Under the pieces are notes generated by a model. The model was not told where the DNA came from, searched no databases, and worked only from the letters and a program-made list of their open reading frames with translations. Positions 42,932 to 55,384 of a stretch of 64,000 bases of DNA are shown here, piece by piece. The DNA is from Poecilobothrus nobilitatus (Eukaryota; Arthropoda; Insecta; Diptera; Dolichopodidae). A program made the translations under genes and the position numbers. The stretch lies in the NCBI GenBank assembly GCA_947095535.1, contig OX352773.1:129534830-129598829 (forward strand). The letters are read 5' to 3'. How positions within the stretch are numbered: position 1 is the stretch's first letter; each line of letters begins with the position of its first letter.

Positions 42932-43963
42932 AAGGGTGTTCAAAATTGAGGTATCATTTTAATTTTAATAAAAAAAGCCTTTTTTTTTGAAATGTTGAAT
43001 ATATTTTTATTTTAATTTATTACAAATAGGTTCCGGTTAATAATGAAAAATTATGTCAGCCAAGTGGCCCCCTCTACTACTTCGGCAGGCTTCCAATCTT
43101 TTACCAAAATTCTGAATCACGTTGTTCAATAAACTGTTCTCAATGGTTGAAACCTGCTCGATAATATTGTTTTTAAGCTCTTGAATTGTTGTGGGATTAT
43201 TGCTGTACACTTTCAATTTCACAAAACCCCACAAAAAAAAATCCAACGGTGTCAAATCGCACGATCTTGGTGGCCACATCACTCCTCCTCTACGAGAAAT
43301 CATGCGATCTGCGAACTTTTCCTTCAAAAGATCCATTGTTTCTCTTGCTGTGTGGCAAGTGGCACCGTCCTGTTGAAACCACATATTCTCTACGTTCTTC
43401 TTGTTCTCATGTTCTTCTTGTTTTTCGATTGCCCAAGAAACGAATTGCCGACATAATGCATGGTCAGTTGGTTTTAATTCTTGCGTCAGCTGGATCTTAT
43501 AAGCCTTTAAATAGAGATCACGATGCAAAATGTTGAATAATGTGGATGGTTTGATGTTTAATTGCTGCGAACGATGACGAATGGAAGTTTTTAGATCTTC
43601 TTCAACACTTCTGCTCACAGCTGCTACATTCTCGGTTGAACGGCCACTACGTTGATAAATGTTGCCTCTGTTATCAAGAACAGATCCAGTTTCTAGAAAT
43701 TTATCAACCATCAGCTTGATAGCACGATTTGTTGGAGCATTTTCTCTACCAAATTTTGTTCGAAATTTCCTAATTACATCTTGAAAACTTTTACCATTTT
43801 CAAAAAATGTTGTAATAACAAAAACACGTTGTTCCTTCGTGTAACGCTCCATATTAACTAACCGGAATGTATTTAGAATATACCTAAAAAACCTCGTATA
43901 AAAATTCCAGGTAGAAAAAAATGGCGGCAAAATCAAAATGATACCTCAATTTTGAACACCCTT
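42932..43963 (-). mobile_element. rosa-like mariner, copy 2
   Basis: 1,032 bp with the same terminal inverted repeats as copy 1 (here AAGGGTGTTC at the ends) and TA on both sides (42930-42931, 43964-43965). It sits in unit B only. A 22-bp word, AAGAAAATCAAAAGGTATTCCT, cut here into AAGAAAATCAA and AAGGTATTCCT, occurs on both sides of the element (about 42895 and 43974) although A and C have it once. Confidence 0.92.
43037..43936 (-). pseudogene. Mariner transposase, catalytic first Asp deleted
   Basis: A 299-codon open frame with a complete N-terminus from the Met at about 43852 (MERYTKEQRVFVITTFFENG, paired helix-turn-helix), the linker RSGRSTENVAAVSRS and the second and third catalytic Asp (FQQDGATCH, DLTPLDFFLWG, 41 residues apart). 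About 90 residues are deleted after EKQEEHEN, removing the IFTDEA motif with the first catalytic Asp. It is therefore catalytically dead but could still bind the inverted repeats. Copy 1 has the opposite defect. Confidence 0.88.
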
Positions 43964-44207
43964 TATAAGTACTAAGAAAATCAAAAGGTATTCCTGTTTT
44001 TTTTTTTATATATGTACTAGCAGAATACCCGGCGTTGGTATTTAAGCCGTATTTTATTGGCTTTATGAAATAAAAATTTTAACTTTTGTTTCTGCGTTAA
44101 TATAATTTAATTAATATAGTTAACTTATTACTATGCATTTACAGATGCTGGTAGTTAATATTTTAATTTTTATTGCATTTAATAATATTTCATTTAATTT
44201 TTTTTAG

Positions 44208-44302
44208 CAAATTAAATAAAGAGAGCAAAGAATTTGAGACAATTCGTCTACAAAAAATTTTTAAAGGAATTAATAATCTATTGAGTACACAATCACGGCA
44301 AA
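44208..44302 (+). other. Exon-like segment 2, unit B
   Basis: Same 95-bp segment with intact acceptor and donor; the last bases are GGCAAA before GTGAGT. Confidence 0.48.
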
Positions 44303-45273
44303 GTGAGTTTTCACAATATATTCGTTAATACCGAAAAATAAAATCGCATTTCAATTATAAAAGACCATAATGTAATACATTTTTTTTGTAAGTAATGTCA
44401 CTTCATGTTTTTTTTTTGAAAAATTTGCTGTTAGGTTCACTCTGTCCTTCCGTCTGTTTACAAAACTTATGTACTGTTTAATAAAGAGCAATGAAATATT
44501 AACTATGCATAGGTCTCTTAAAAGAATAATGTTGTAGAACAACTTTTTTATGTAGCCTCACCGTTGGAGATCCTACATCACCGACAGCTCTTCAAATTTT
44601 GAAAAAACTTCTTTTTAAATGCATACACCTCAGGTCTGTTTAATATATTTTCAATATAAAAAATACATTATTGTCTTTTACCTTTACAAATCAACCAGAA
44701 TTTTTTTACGTTTAGTTTTTCTAATTATGTTTTCAAATTGATTGGCTAATAATATGTGTAAAAATTGTATATAGATAAGAATGCAAGGTTTTCTGTTCTT
44801 TAAATATGTATGTACTCATTTTTGATTAAATACTGTACAGAAATGTGAATATGTTTTCTAATTTAATTGATTATGTTTATAGTATTTTTAAATATACGCA
44901 CATTATACATACTATAATATGTACATATTTCAATGATATTTTATGGGCAATATGTTATACACATGCATCTTATATAGGTAGCCCACATGTAAGTAATGCA
45001 TTTCTGAATGATGACATGATGATTGACTGAGGTATGGAGTAGATTGTTTCTGTTTTTTAACAACGGGCGAAAATGTTATGTTGTTAAGACTTAAACACAG
45101 TATTCTTAAGATACTTAATAAGTTTATTTTAATTACTGTTTATATTAGAAATTTGCATTGAAAGGTTTTTATGGAATATTAAAAACAGTATATGTAGATA
45201 AAAGTAAAGAGTGTTGGTTTTAGGTGACTTTATAATCAAATAAACCTTAAGTTATGAACTTCAATTAAAAATA

Positions 45274-46831
45274 ACGAGGAAGAATACAGTTGACTTTGTC
45301 AACTCTTAGATACCCGTACGAATCGTTAGTATGTTCACAGCCTGTCACTTTGCTTACAATATTATTTTTTAAATATTTTAGTATTTTAAAATAATTTGGG
45401 TGAATTTTATAATTTCTAGAATTATGGGTTGTACATATATTCAAACTATATGTTTATATGTACATTCTTCAAAAGCAGATTCTAACCTTTCACATAACGA
45501 TTATCAATCCAAAACTTTTTCAAATATTCTATAGTACCATTTAATACTAAGCGGTAAATGTATATTAAATTTACTTAGTACAAAATAATAAATATAATTT
45601 TAAATATTATATTATATTATATTTAAATATTCCATTGACAGAATAATTTCTTATAAGTACAATAAAATACATATATGTATGTAAATACGGTGCTATATAA
45701 TATACATCTATACTCTTATCATTCATTCACTAGTGACATACACGATATGTAAATAAACATGATATTATATAAGTATGTATATATATCAATATCATATAAA
45801 TAAAAATTCTTCAAGCAACCGTTATGTTGTTTATTTATTTACATTTTTTTGTACTACGCATTATATCCTCAACAATTTCAAATTATCGAGTAAAACAAAA
45901 TGGAAAAAATTCGTTAAAGAAATTTGTTTGAAAATTTGAAAAAATCAAGTAACACTTTCGTCAATTATAAAGTAACCCTATATTATTAAAAACAGTTGTT
46001 AACAGAAATAAGAGTATAATGTTGAAGCTTTAATTTTTGTGTATTACTTCAAAAAAATTTTAACAGGTGTTTAAAAATAGGAAATTTTCAGTTTTTGACC
46101 CCTTACAGCTCCTAAATGGGGGGTGATCCAAAAAAAATTTCTGAAGTGACTCATACTAATTTTCAGAGATCTAACTTCTGTCAAAATTTCAAGTTTCCAA
46201 CTTTAACCGTTTAGAAGATAGAAGGGTTAAAGAATTTTGCAAAATTTGAGTTTCGCATAACGGTAAATTAAGACACCGTATGCCACAAATATATATTTAT
46301 TGTATATATACTTTTAAAGCTAATGAAAGTAGTAATCGTTTGGCGTTTTCAAAATGAAGATATACTTTATACAACTTGTGCTATAACAATTTAAATATAG
46401 AGCTTTTTTGAACCTTTGGGGAGCTGTAGCTCCGTAACGGGTGGGACTACAAAAAAAAGTTATTAAAAATAAAATTAATATGTTTGTGAGATCTATCAGC
46501 AGTTAAAATTTCATAGCTCTATTTCAAAAAAAATGTGGGGATCTAAAAGTTAGGTGTTCGAGAGCTACCTTAAGGTTTGGTCCAAACTCAACCAAAAAAA
46601 ATAGGGAACCTACAAATTACTCCCAGAATATTTTGTGTAAATTTCAAGCTTCCACCTTTCTTAGTTTTTGAATTAGCGTGCTGACGGACGGACGGACGGA
46701 CATCGCTCAAAAGTCTTAGAATTTTTTTCTGATCCGATCCATACCTTTGAAGGTATATCTAGCTCGCTTATTTCGAGGTGTTACAAACGGAGGAGTAATT
46801 TTATTATACCCGATCCTATCGTACGGGTATA
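45274..46831 (+). repeat. DINE-1/mini-me-like element, complete, with empty sites in A and B
   Basis: 1,558 bp inserted between AAAAATA and AAAAGTTAATG, a site intact in units A and B. The left end has a subterminal palindrome (AGTTGAC TTT GTCAACT) followed by ATACCCGTACG; the right end has a GACGGACGGACGGACA microsatellite and a terminal hairpin, TACCCGATCCTATCGTACGGGTA. The interior contains one monomer of the family's 477-bp repeat in reverse orientation and the GTAGCTCCGTAACGGGTGGG block. No coding capacity. These features recall the Helitron-related DINE-1/mini-me group of flies; no Helitron protein is present. Confidence 0.85.
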
Positions 46832-46837
46832 AAAAGT

Positions 46838-49620
46838 TAATGACACGAATATAGACAGTTCTTTAAAGAATCTTTTCATAATAGAAAATTAATATGGGAT
46901 TTATATTTATTACATAAACATATCATTCTATTGATCGGTTCATGTTTACCATAATTGGTTCGGTGAAATTGTAAATTGAAAATATTAGCAGATCTTAACC
47001 TGGAATTGGAACAAAAACTTGAATTGTCATGTAATTGGGAAGACAAAATATTTCCTTTAATCAGTTCACTTAGGAATATGATATCAGCAATTTCACGGCG
47101 TGTTTCCAAGGTGTTAAGATGAATCACATTTATTCTTTGTTCATAAGGAGGTAAAATTAAAGGATTAGACCAAGGTAGATGATGAAGACAGATTCTATTC
47201 TTTTTGTATGGATTTGGTAAAATGAGTTCAAAACTTGGCTGGCATATTCAAAGTTAGGCCTAACTAAGCAAGTGTAGAGAGATTTTAGAACATAAGGATC
47301 ATTAAAGTCCTTAGACCAACGTTTTATAAAACCAAGCATAGAATTTGATTTATTTAAAATATAGGTGTAGTGAGACTGAAATGAAAGCTTACTATCAAAA
47401 AGTACGTCAAGATCTTTAATTAAATTGACGTTTATAACAAATTGGTTATTAATAGAGTATGAATACAAAATTGGAATAGAGCGACGTGAGAAGCGAACAA
47501 AAGCACATTTTTTCATATTTAGAAGGAGGTTATTATTTCAACACCAAATATGAAAACGACTAAGATCATCTTGTAAAGCTAAAGTGTCATCAAAAGAAGT
47601 AATTTTTTTATAAATTTTCATATCATCAGCGTAGATTTTTTTTTTGGCTGTTTAATATACATAGTTAATAATAATAACGTCGTTGATAGAAATTATAAAT
47701 AAAAGGGGACCAAGTTGACTGCCTTGAGGTGCAGCAGTTGTAGCTTTAAATTTAGAAGAAATTACAGATCTAAATGAAATAGAGTATCTCCGATCGAAGA
47801 GATAAAAGTAAATCCAATTTACGAAATAAGTAGGATAACCTAGTTTATTCAACTTAAAAATGATAATATGGTATTATGTGGTAGCAAGTCAAAAGTTTTA
47901 CTGAAATCGGTATAAATCACATAAGTTTGGAAACCATCTTCCATAGTTTTTAGAGGATAGACGATAGAGGTAGCTTTAACTAGATTGGTGGTAGTAGATA
48001 TATTTTTTACGAAACCGTGTTGATATGGAGATAAAAAACAAGTACAGTGATCATATATAGAATCGAATACTATTAGCTCAAAAAGTTTAGGAATAGATCA
48101 TAGTTTAGCTATTGGGCGATAGTTGATTACATCGTTTTTTTGATCTTTCTTGTAAATAGGCTTAATGAGAGCATTCTTCCAAAATGATTTAAAAATACCA
48201 CAAGCTAACGAATGATTAAATAAAATTGATAGAGGTAGAACATTTTTTCAAGAAAATATTGGGGATGCCATCTGATCCAGGGATATGATTATCATATAAT
48301 TTACTAATATAATTGAAAATCACATTAGCAACAATATTAATAAAGCCTAAAGTAGTTTTTGTGAAAAAGTCTGTTAGGAAATTCTGTTTGATTTATGCGA
48401 AAAGCTGATACAGGATAGCTAGCTGAAAAAAAGTCACGGAAAAACTCAGCAATATTTTTAATATCACTACTAGTTTTATAGTTATACTTCATCAAAACTA
48501 AATATTCACCGCTTTTTCTTTTAGAATTTCCAAATATCCAAAATATTTTAGGGTTAGCTTTAATATTGGAAGACATATTCTGAACATAAATTGAGTAAAG
48601 TTTGTCTGACATGGATTTAAAATAATCAAACAAGTAACAGAAATTTATATAATCATGAATACTATTATTTTTTATAAATTTACGCCAGGCTTTATTTTTT
48701 TGTTGTTTAATTTCTTGAGATGTTTAGTATACAATGGCGGACTTGTTGATTTTTTTCTGTCAACGTCCAACGAAACAAAACGTAATATTGAGAAAAAAAG
48801 AATTTCATAAAAAGTATTGACTGCCTCATTGAGATGAGAAGAAGAAAAAAATGAGAAATCATAAGAACATAGATAATTATTAATACCTTCAAAGTTCGCT
48901 TTATGAAAATTAAAAGAGTAAGAACAAGTTACATCTATATTTGTAAGTGAGGAAGAACAGAAAGAGAAACAAATTGGCAGATGATATAGATCAATTTTTA
49001 TCAGTTCCGATGGACAGTCAAATGTAACTAAATTATACCAGTTGGTTGTAAAAATAAGATCTAACTGATTACCACGAAAATTACATAAAGATGATACCTG
49101 TTGAAAATTAAGAGAGTTTAAAGAGTCGGTTAGCAAACATTCACAATAAGTTAATAGTTCCGTTGGAATTAGGTAAGGTTCTTCATCATGAGCAATCCAT
49201 GTAATATTAGGCATATTAAAATCACCACAAATAATTATTTCGTCATCAGGATCTAAATTACTAGAAATATAATCAATTTGCAATAAATATTTAGAAAAAA
49301 GTTAAATACTTGCAGGGGGAGGAATATAGCATTTATAATGATACGATGTTTTGTTTGTAAAATCATCAGAATCAATTAATGGTAAAGGTATTTCACAAGA
49401 ACAGAAGGTATTTTTGATAGCTATTAGCACCCCACCCCCTTTAGGAATATTATCGGAAATAAGAAAACCATGTCTATTTTTTCTGTAAACAGCATAGGTA
49501 GAAGAAAAAAGTTCAAGATTATTAATTGACGAATGAAGCCATGTTCCAGTTAAAATAAAACTGTCGAAATCGAGGAGTAAGGAATTAGAAAAAATAATTT
49601 TTGTTAGTTCGTAATCCTCT
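46838..49620 (-). pseudogene. LINE ORF2 pseudogene, unit C
   Basis: As in B with GDFNMPNITW kept (49283-48672) and RT in a longer open frame at its C-terminal part (47516-47157): the position that is a stop in A and B is a Trp codon here (TGG near 47314). The TGA after FHIWC remains. The upstream endonuclease frame is broken near 49300 by a TTAAATACTTG change. Confidence 0.83.
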
Positions 49621-49895
49621 TACATTTTTGCTTATAATTTGGAATTTTGATAGGATTAGCGTAGTTAAATGAAGGAGAAAAGATGTTTAGATGTTTACTA
49701 GTATTCCAAATAGGGTAAGATTGAGAGTTTTAGCAAGAATTAGAATTAGATTTAGTATAATTATTAAAATTAGAAGGAGCGACAACAGGTATATCTAGAA
49801 GACTTTTAATATTAGTAGAGTTTTTAATAGATGAAGATTAATGAGACTTAGGAAAATAATCTATGAGTGTGTCATTATGTAAAGTATTGCTTTCT

Positions 49896-51176
49896 AGCAT
49901 ATTTCCAAAAAAAATTTGAAAAAATGTGCTTATTAGTTTCACTCTGTCCGTCCGTCCGTCTGTTTACAAAACTTCTACACCGTTAAAGATAGAGAAAAAA
50001 AATTTTAACCATGGGTAGGTCTCATAAAAAAATTTTGTGGAACAACTTTTTCATGTAGCCCCTCCCATTACGGATCTGCAGCCCCTCAAACTTTGAAAAA
50101 GCCCTATTTTTAAATGCATGTATCTTATGTTCTACTTAAGATTTTTTCAATGTGAAAACGTCATTCGACAGGTATTTCTTTTGTCTTTCTAAATTAATAT
50201 GAAAATTATACAATTTTTTTAAATTTAGTATTTAAATTTACCGTTATGTGAAAACCAAATTTTACATGATTTTTCTACTTTCATAACTCCGGCATGCTTC
50301 TAGATAGAGGCTTGCAATTTTGAGGCAAGAAAGAACTTTTAGAATTAGTATAAGTTTGCTCAGAAAATTTTTTTGGACCACCCCCTGTTTATGACCTATT
50401 AGGGCTTAAAAATTGAGAATTTGCTATTTTTAAACACCTGCAACTTAGGAATCTGTACACATTTTACTTCTGCAAGATATAAAAATTAAAGCTACAGTAA
50501 TATATTTTTACGTGTGTTAAAGGTTTATTTAAGTTGTAAAGGGTTCCAAAGTTGCAGCACTTCAAAATTGCGAAAAAGCCCCATTTTCAGATGTATATAT
50601 CTCAGGCTTTGCGTAATAGTTTTGCAATCTAAAACCGCCAGCACATCGAAAATTTTATTATCTACATAAAACAATATCAAAATTATGCAATATTTTGTAA
50701 TTTACTATTTAAATTTACCGTTATGTGACACATTTTGCGTGAAATTTCGTTTTTCATAACTCCGGCACGCCTTTAGATAGAAACCTGAAATTTTGAGACA
50801 AGAAAGAACTTTAAGAATTATTATAAGTTTCCTCAGAAAATTTTTTGGTAGCACCCCCTCTTTAAAAGTTATTGCGTTTCAAAAATTGAAAACTTGGTGT
50901 TTTTAGACACCAGTAACTTAGGCACCTGTACAAATTTTTCTTCGGCAAGGCATGAAAATTAAAGGTTCAATAATATATTTTTACGTGTGTTAACGGCTTT
51001 TCTTAGTTATATAGGATTCCGGAATTACGGCCCCTCAAAATTTCAAAAATGTCCTATTTTCACATTTTTTCTTATTACATGAAATTTTCAAATTTTAGTG
51101 TAAGTCACACTCCTAAACAGTTTGTATTGAGTTTTGGAAATGTGCGCTTTTAAAACCCGTTGGTTTACATTCTATC
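49896..51176 (-). repeat. DINE-like insertion with internal 477-bp dimer, unit C
   Basis: About 1.28 kb absent from A and B. It starts with a microsatellite-type end (CACTCTGTCCGTCCGTCCGTCTG, at 49941, cut here from a longer match) and contains two diverged monomers, TTTAAATTTACCG at 50231 and 50708. The same dimer occurs at 13256-14110. About six bases of target (AAAATT) appear lost at the insertion point. Terminal hairpin not seen. Confidence 0.8.
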
Positions 51177-51420
51177 TTGTTTCTATTAAGTTTAGTTTGT
51201 TCATTAACCTTAGGCTTCCTCACTTGAATAATAATATTTCCGAGTTTACTCTATTTTGTAAATTTGTAAAGGATGTTTTAATATTTCCATGCAAGAAGCT
51301 GGGCCGGATAGTAAAAAACAGAAATAATTTAAATTCTTCTTTCTTATTCGTTTAGGTGTAATAATCGAGCAAGAAACTGTATCTATATTAAATTCCTTTC
51401 TTAAAAAGCTTAACACATCA

Positions 51421-52247
51421 TTAACACTGAAAGAGGTAAGGTTTAGGTAAGGTTGAATATTGATTTGATTGCTTTAATTTATGAATTTTGCAATTCCAAT
51501 CTTTTTCCGTCAACTGAACTCCAAATTTATAAACAATTATGGGGTCAGTTTGTACAGCTTTATGAACCGATGGAACACTTTTAGTACGTGTTGGTGAAGT
51601 GTTACTGATTGGTGATATTAACGTATTTTGGTCCTTAAACTCTTCTAAAAGTTCAGATAACATAGAGTACGATGAACTTAATATTTCATTATGTAATGAT
51701 TCAAAATTAGAAAATAGCTTATGATGATGAGCTGATAGTTTATTATTCAAACTGTCTAAATCTACAAACGGTTGCTGACGACTAGAACCGGCTTCAATGA
51801 CATCTTTTACGTTTCTTTCCAAGCTATTTATTTGAACAGGAATTAGTTTTAACACAGTTCCTGCTTGATACTGGAACAGGGATGATCAAAGTCGCTATTC
51901 AGAGTAACTTTTTTTTGTAGAAAAATCATTACATAGTGTATCAAATAATTTGGCCATGTCTTGAAATACTTTGTGATTGTTTGAGTCGTCTTATCTAATA
52001 GGCCCGATTTAGCATTATCAAGACTAGAAAATAAATTGTGTATATTATCAAACATACTTCTTAACAGTCCCTCGTAGTTCTGGCAATCCTCACATATGAA
52101 ATATGAGTCAAGAGTCTGGTGATACCAATCTCTACTTAACCCCTTACATACACCATGGAGTTTTCTTTTGTAAAAAGCTTTACAGATTACAAATTTAATT
52201 TTTTTATCATTAATAAGACAATTTTCGAGATTACACTTGTAATCCAT
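51421..52247 (-). pseudogene. LINE ORF1 pseudogene, unit C (longest first frame)
   Basis: From the ATG at 52247 the zinc-finger frame stays open for 132 codons to 51849 because eight bases present in A and B (near 51975 here) are absent. The second frame (51855-51421) overlaps its end. C may be closer to the original ORF1, or the loss may be secondary. Confidence 0.68.
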
Positions 52248-53078
52248 TGCTTAAAAATTTTTAAGTAATACTTCATAAAATTAAAATAAAAGTTTAAAAT
52301 TATTTGATATAAATAAGTTTTTACTTTTTTTAAAAAAGAGAAAAACTTTTTTTTTTTATAATTTTAATTAAACTTATTAATTTCGTTTAACAAGCAAAAG
52401 AAATATTTAAAAAGATCAAATTACACAAATAAAAGTTTAATGGAATTATTTTTTTTGTCAGAGTATAGTTTTAATTATTCTTATTTTATTTTTATTTATT
52501 GTTGTTATTGTTATTTTTATTTAATATCAATGAAAGCTAATTAAATGTGGTATTTGTACATTAAGTAAAAATGCAAAAACTGTAGAATGGATTAACTTTG
52601 AATTACTGAATTATATTCAATTTGTAAAAAAAATTAATTAAATTTAATATTAAGTTAGAACTTTTTAATAAGAACTTATTAACTTGAGGTTAGAGAAAGA
52701 ACTGATGAAATGTCATCGATTTGTACTTGATGAGTACTTTTTTATATATAGATAGTTTTATTTTCAGTGCATAGTTATAATTTTAGTATATGTACTTACA
52801 TATATAATAATTCAAAATTCTTTTTTTTTTTTAAATGTCTAAATGATTTAATCTATAATGCAAGCTTGTATATTGCAAGCAAAAAACAAGGAATATGTTT
52901 TTTTTAGAAGACAATTATGAATGCTTTAAACTTTTTCTTTTTTAAGTTTTTTTTTTTATTTAAAACATCGCCTCCATTTTTTCCAAGGCAATCGGACAAT
53001 GTAGGTACCTAAAGTAAAGTATACTCCAAATTGATCCAATAAATGAGGATCTGGGATATACATAAATTAATTTAAAAG

Positions 53079-53335
53079 AAATAGAAATAGTGTACGAAAC
53101 ATCAACGATACTTCACATAATTAATCCTTCAGAGTTGAATGACATATTAGCGCAAATAAAAGCGAATATTCGTAATTTAAATGCAAGTAACAAAATGTTA
53201 TTAGGTAGTGAAATTAATAACATTCAGGCTAAAGTTACGTATATTATTCAACATCAACTATTTTTTAATTATTCGCTTAAAAATTTGAATTATTCACTTA
53301 CAAAAAATGAGCAAATTTTTAGTAGCTACATATAA
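53079..53335 (+). other. Exon-like segment 1, unit C
   Basis: Counterpart of 34940-35195 with R to H and V to I changes, no stop. Confidence 0.38.
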
Positions 53336-54077
53336 AATGTAATGTAAAATATAACAAAAGCAATAATAAAATAAAATGAATAAAATTGTAAAGTTTTTTA
53401 TGCAATTGAAAATCTCCAACTTAGAATTAATTATGTTTAATAATGTTTTTCTAAAGAAGTAAATAAAATCTAATTATATATTATCTGATAGTATGTTATT
53501 CAAATTTTTTATGTATACAAAAACAAAATTCAGGAAAATTTTAAACTAAAGGAGGGATAAGTATGTCAAAAAAAAAAATATTTATGTATTATTTAAACAA
53601 AACAAAAAAAAATTAATAAATAATATATAAAATTAATAATTGCCAAACGTTATTGATGAAAAATCATTGCAAGAAAAATTTATTGCAATATATTGTTGAT
53701 TTAGCAATTTTGTATCTGCTTTGTTTTCGGTAATTTTTAAAAAATGTTTGTTGTAATTTGTTTTCCTTAATTCGGTCTTGGAATAACTTGCTGTAAAAGA
53801 CTATCGACTTGCTATATTTATGTTTAAAAAATAAATTAAGAAAATCAAAAGGAGGTATTCCTGTTTTTTTTTTTTTATATATGTACTAGCAGAATACCCG
53901 GCGTTGGTATTTAAGCCGTATTTTATTGGCTTTATGAAATAAAAATTTTTAACTTTTGTTTCTACGTTAATATAATTTAATTAATATAGTTAACTTATTA
54001 CTGTGCATTTACAGATGGTGGTAGTTAATATTTTAATTTTTATTGCATTTAATAATATTTCATTTAATTTTTTTTAG

Positions 54078-54172
54078 CAAATTAAATAAAGAGAGCAAAG
54101 AATTTGAGACAATTCGTCTACAAAAAATCTTTAAAGGAATTAATAATCTATTGAGTACACAATCACGGCGAA
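54078..54172 (+). other. Exon-like segment 2, unit C
   Basis: Same 95 bp, acceptor and donor intact, ending GGCGAA before GTGAGT. Of the three copies it is the nearest to the gp210-like exon at 61940 (7.8 kb upstream) and has the phase needed to join it. Confidence 0.48.
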
Positions 54173-55087
54173 GTGAGTTTTCACAATATATTCGTTAATA
54201 CCGAAAAATAAAATCTCATTTCAATTATAAAAGACCATAATGTAATACATTTTTTTTGTAAGTAATGTCACTTCATGTTTTTTTTTTGAAAAATTTGCTG
54301 TTAGGTTCACTCTGTCCCTCCGTCTGTTTACAAAACTTATGTACTGTTTAATAAAGAGCAATGAAATATTAACTATGCATAGGTCTGTTAAAAGAATAAT
54401 GTTGTAGAACAACTTTTTTATGTAGCCTCACCGTTGGAGATCCTACAGCACCGACAGCTCTTCAAATTTTGAAAAAACTTCTTTTTAAATGCATACACCT
54501 CAGGTCTGTTTAATATATTTTCAATATAAAAAATACATTATTGTCTTTTACCTTTACAAATCAACCAGAATTTTTTTACGTTTAGTTTTTCTAATTATGT
54601 TTTCAAATTGATTGGCTAATAATATGTGTAAAAATTGTATATGGATAAGAATGCAAGGTTTTCTGTTCTTTAAATATGTATGTACTCATTTTTGATTAAA
54701 TACTGTACAGAAATGTGAATATGTTTTCTAATTTAATTGATTATGTTTATAGTATTTTTAAATATACGCACATTATACATACTATAATATGTACATATTT
54801 CAATGATATTTTATGGGCAATATGTTATACACATGCATCTTATATAGGTAGCCCACATGTAAGTAATGCATTTCTGAATGATGACATGATGATTGACTGA
54901 CGTATGGAGTAGATTGTTTCTGTTTTTTAACAACGGGCGAAAATGTTATGTTGTTAAGACTTAAACACAGTATTCTTAAGATACTTAATAAGTTTATTTT
55001 AATTACTGTTTATATTAGAAATTTGCATTGAAAGGTTTTTATGGAATATTAAAAACAGTATATGTAGATAAAAGTAAAGAGTGTTGG

Positions 55088-55384
55088 AAATATCTTTTTA
55101 ATAATAACTACATAATAATAATACAAAAAATTAGGCAGAATATTTTTAATAGATGCTCGTGCGGAAATGGGTTAACAAACGTTAATAAACTTTTTGTCAC
55201 AGGCTTTATGTAGAACCATTAATTCATCCTGCCAAATTAGACACAAATTAGAAACAAATATTTTTTTGAGAGTCTATCGTGAAATGTTCAATCGTGAAGT
55301 ATTTCAGTCTATCGTGAAATATTTCAGTCTATCGTGAAATGTGTTAATGTATCACGACAAAATTTATTGAATGAGTTTGTGTGC
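55088..55384. repeat. Right flank of the array, with 21-bp short repeats
   Basis: 55088-55215 is an open but unrecognised stretch (NIFNRCSCGNGLTN) that continues the reading from the end of unit C; a coding role is not supported. At 55278-55350 a 20-22-bp motif, AGTCTATCGTGAAATATTTC, recurs about three to four times with variation. Confidence 0.55.

Larger units (their letters stand above)
36998..45218. repeat. Tandem segment unit B (7.2 kb plus mariner)
   Basis: Second head-to-tail copy, 8,221 bp, of which 1,032 bp is a mariner (42932-43963) absent from A and C. It keeps the endonuclease GDFN block that A has lost. It shares with A the TGA at the position where C still has a Trp codon. Confidence 0.93.
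45219..55087. repeat. Tandem segment unit C (7.0 kb plus two insertions)
   Basis: Third copy, 9,869 bp, with two private insertions of DINE-like repeats (45274-46831 and 49896-51176). The right end GTGTTGG at 55087 continues into unique sequence (AAATATC...), showing what originally followed the unit. Confidence 0.93.

Noticed and set aside
45274..46831. Calling a true Helitron
   Set aside because: No Rep/helicase and no certain TC...CTRR ends; only structural likeness to DINE-1/mini-me.
29961..55087. Triplication as an assembly duplicate
   Set aside because: Each unit has its own large insertion or deletion, so the copies are not the same reads placed three times; collapse or expansion of further copies remains possible.
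29961..55087. Telomere-type head-to-tail LINE array (HeT-A/TART-like)
   Set aside because: Units include about 2.9 kb of non-LINE DNA with exon-like segments and an old DINE fragment, and there is no poly(A) junction.
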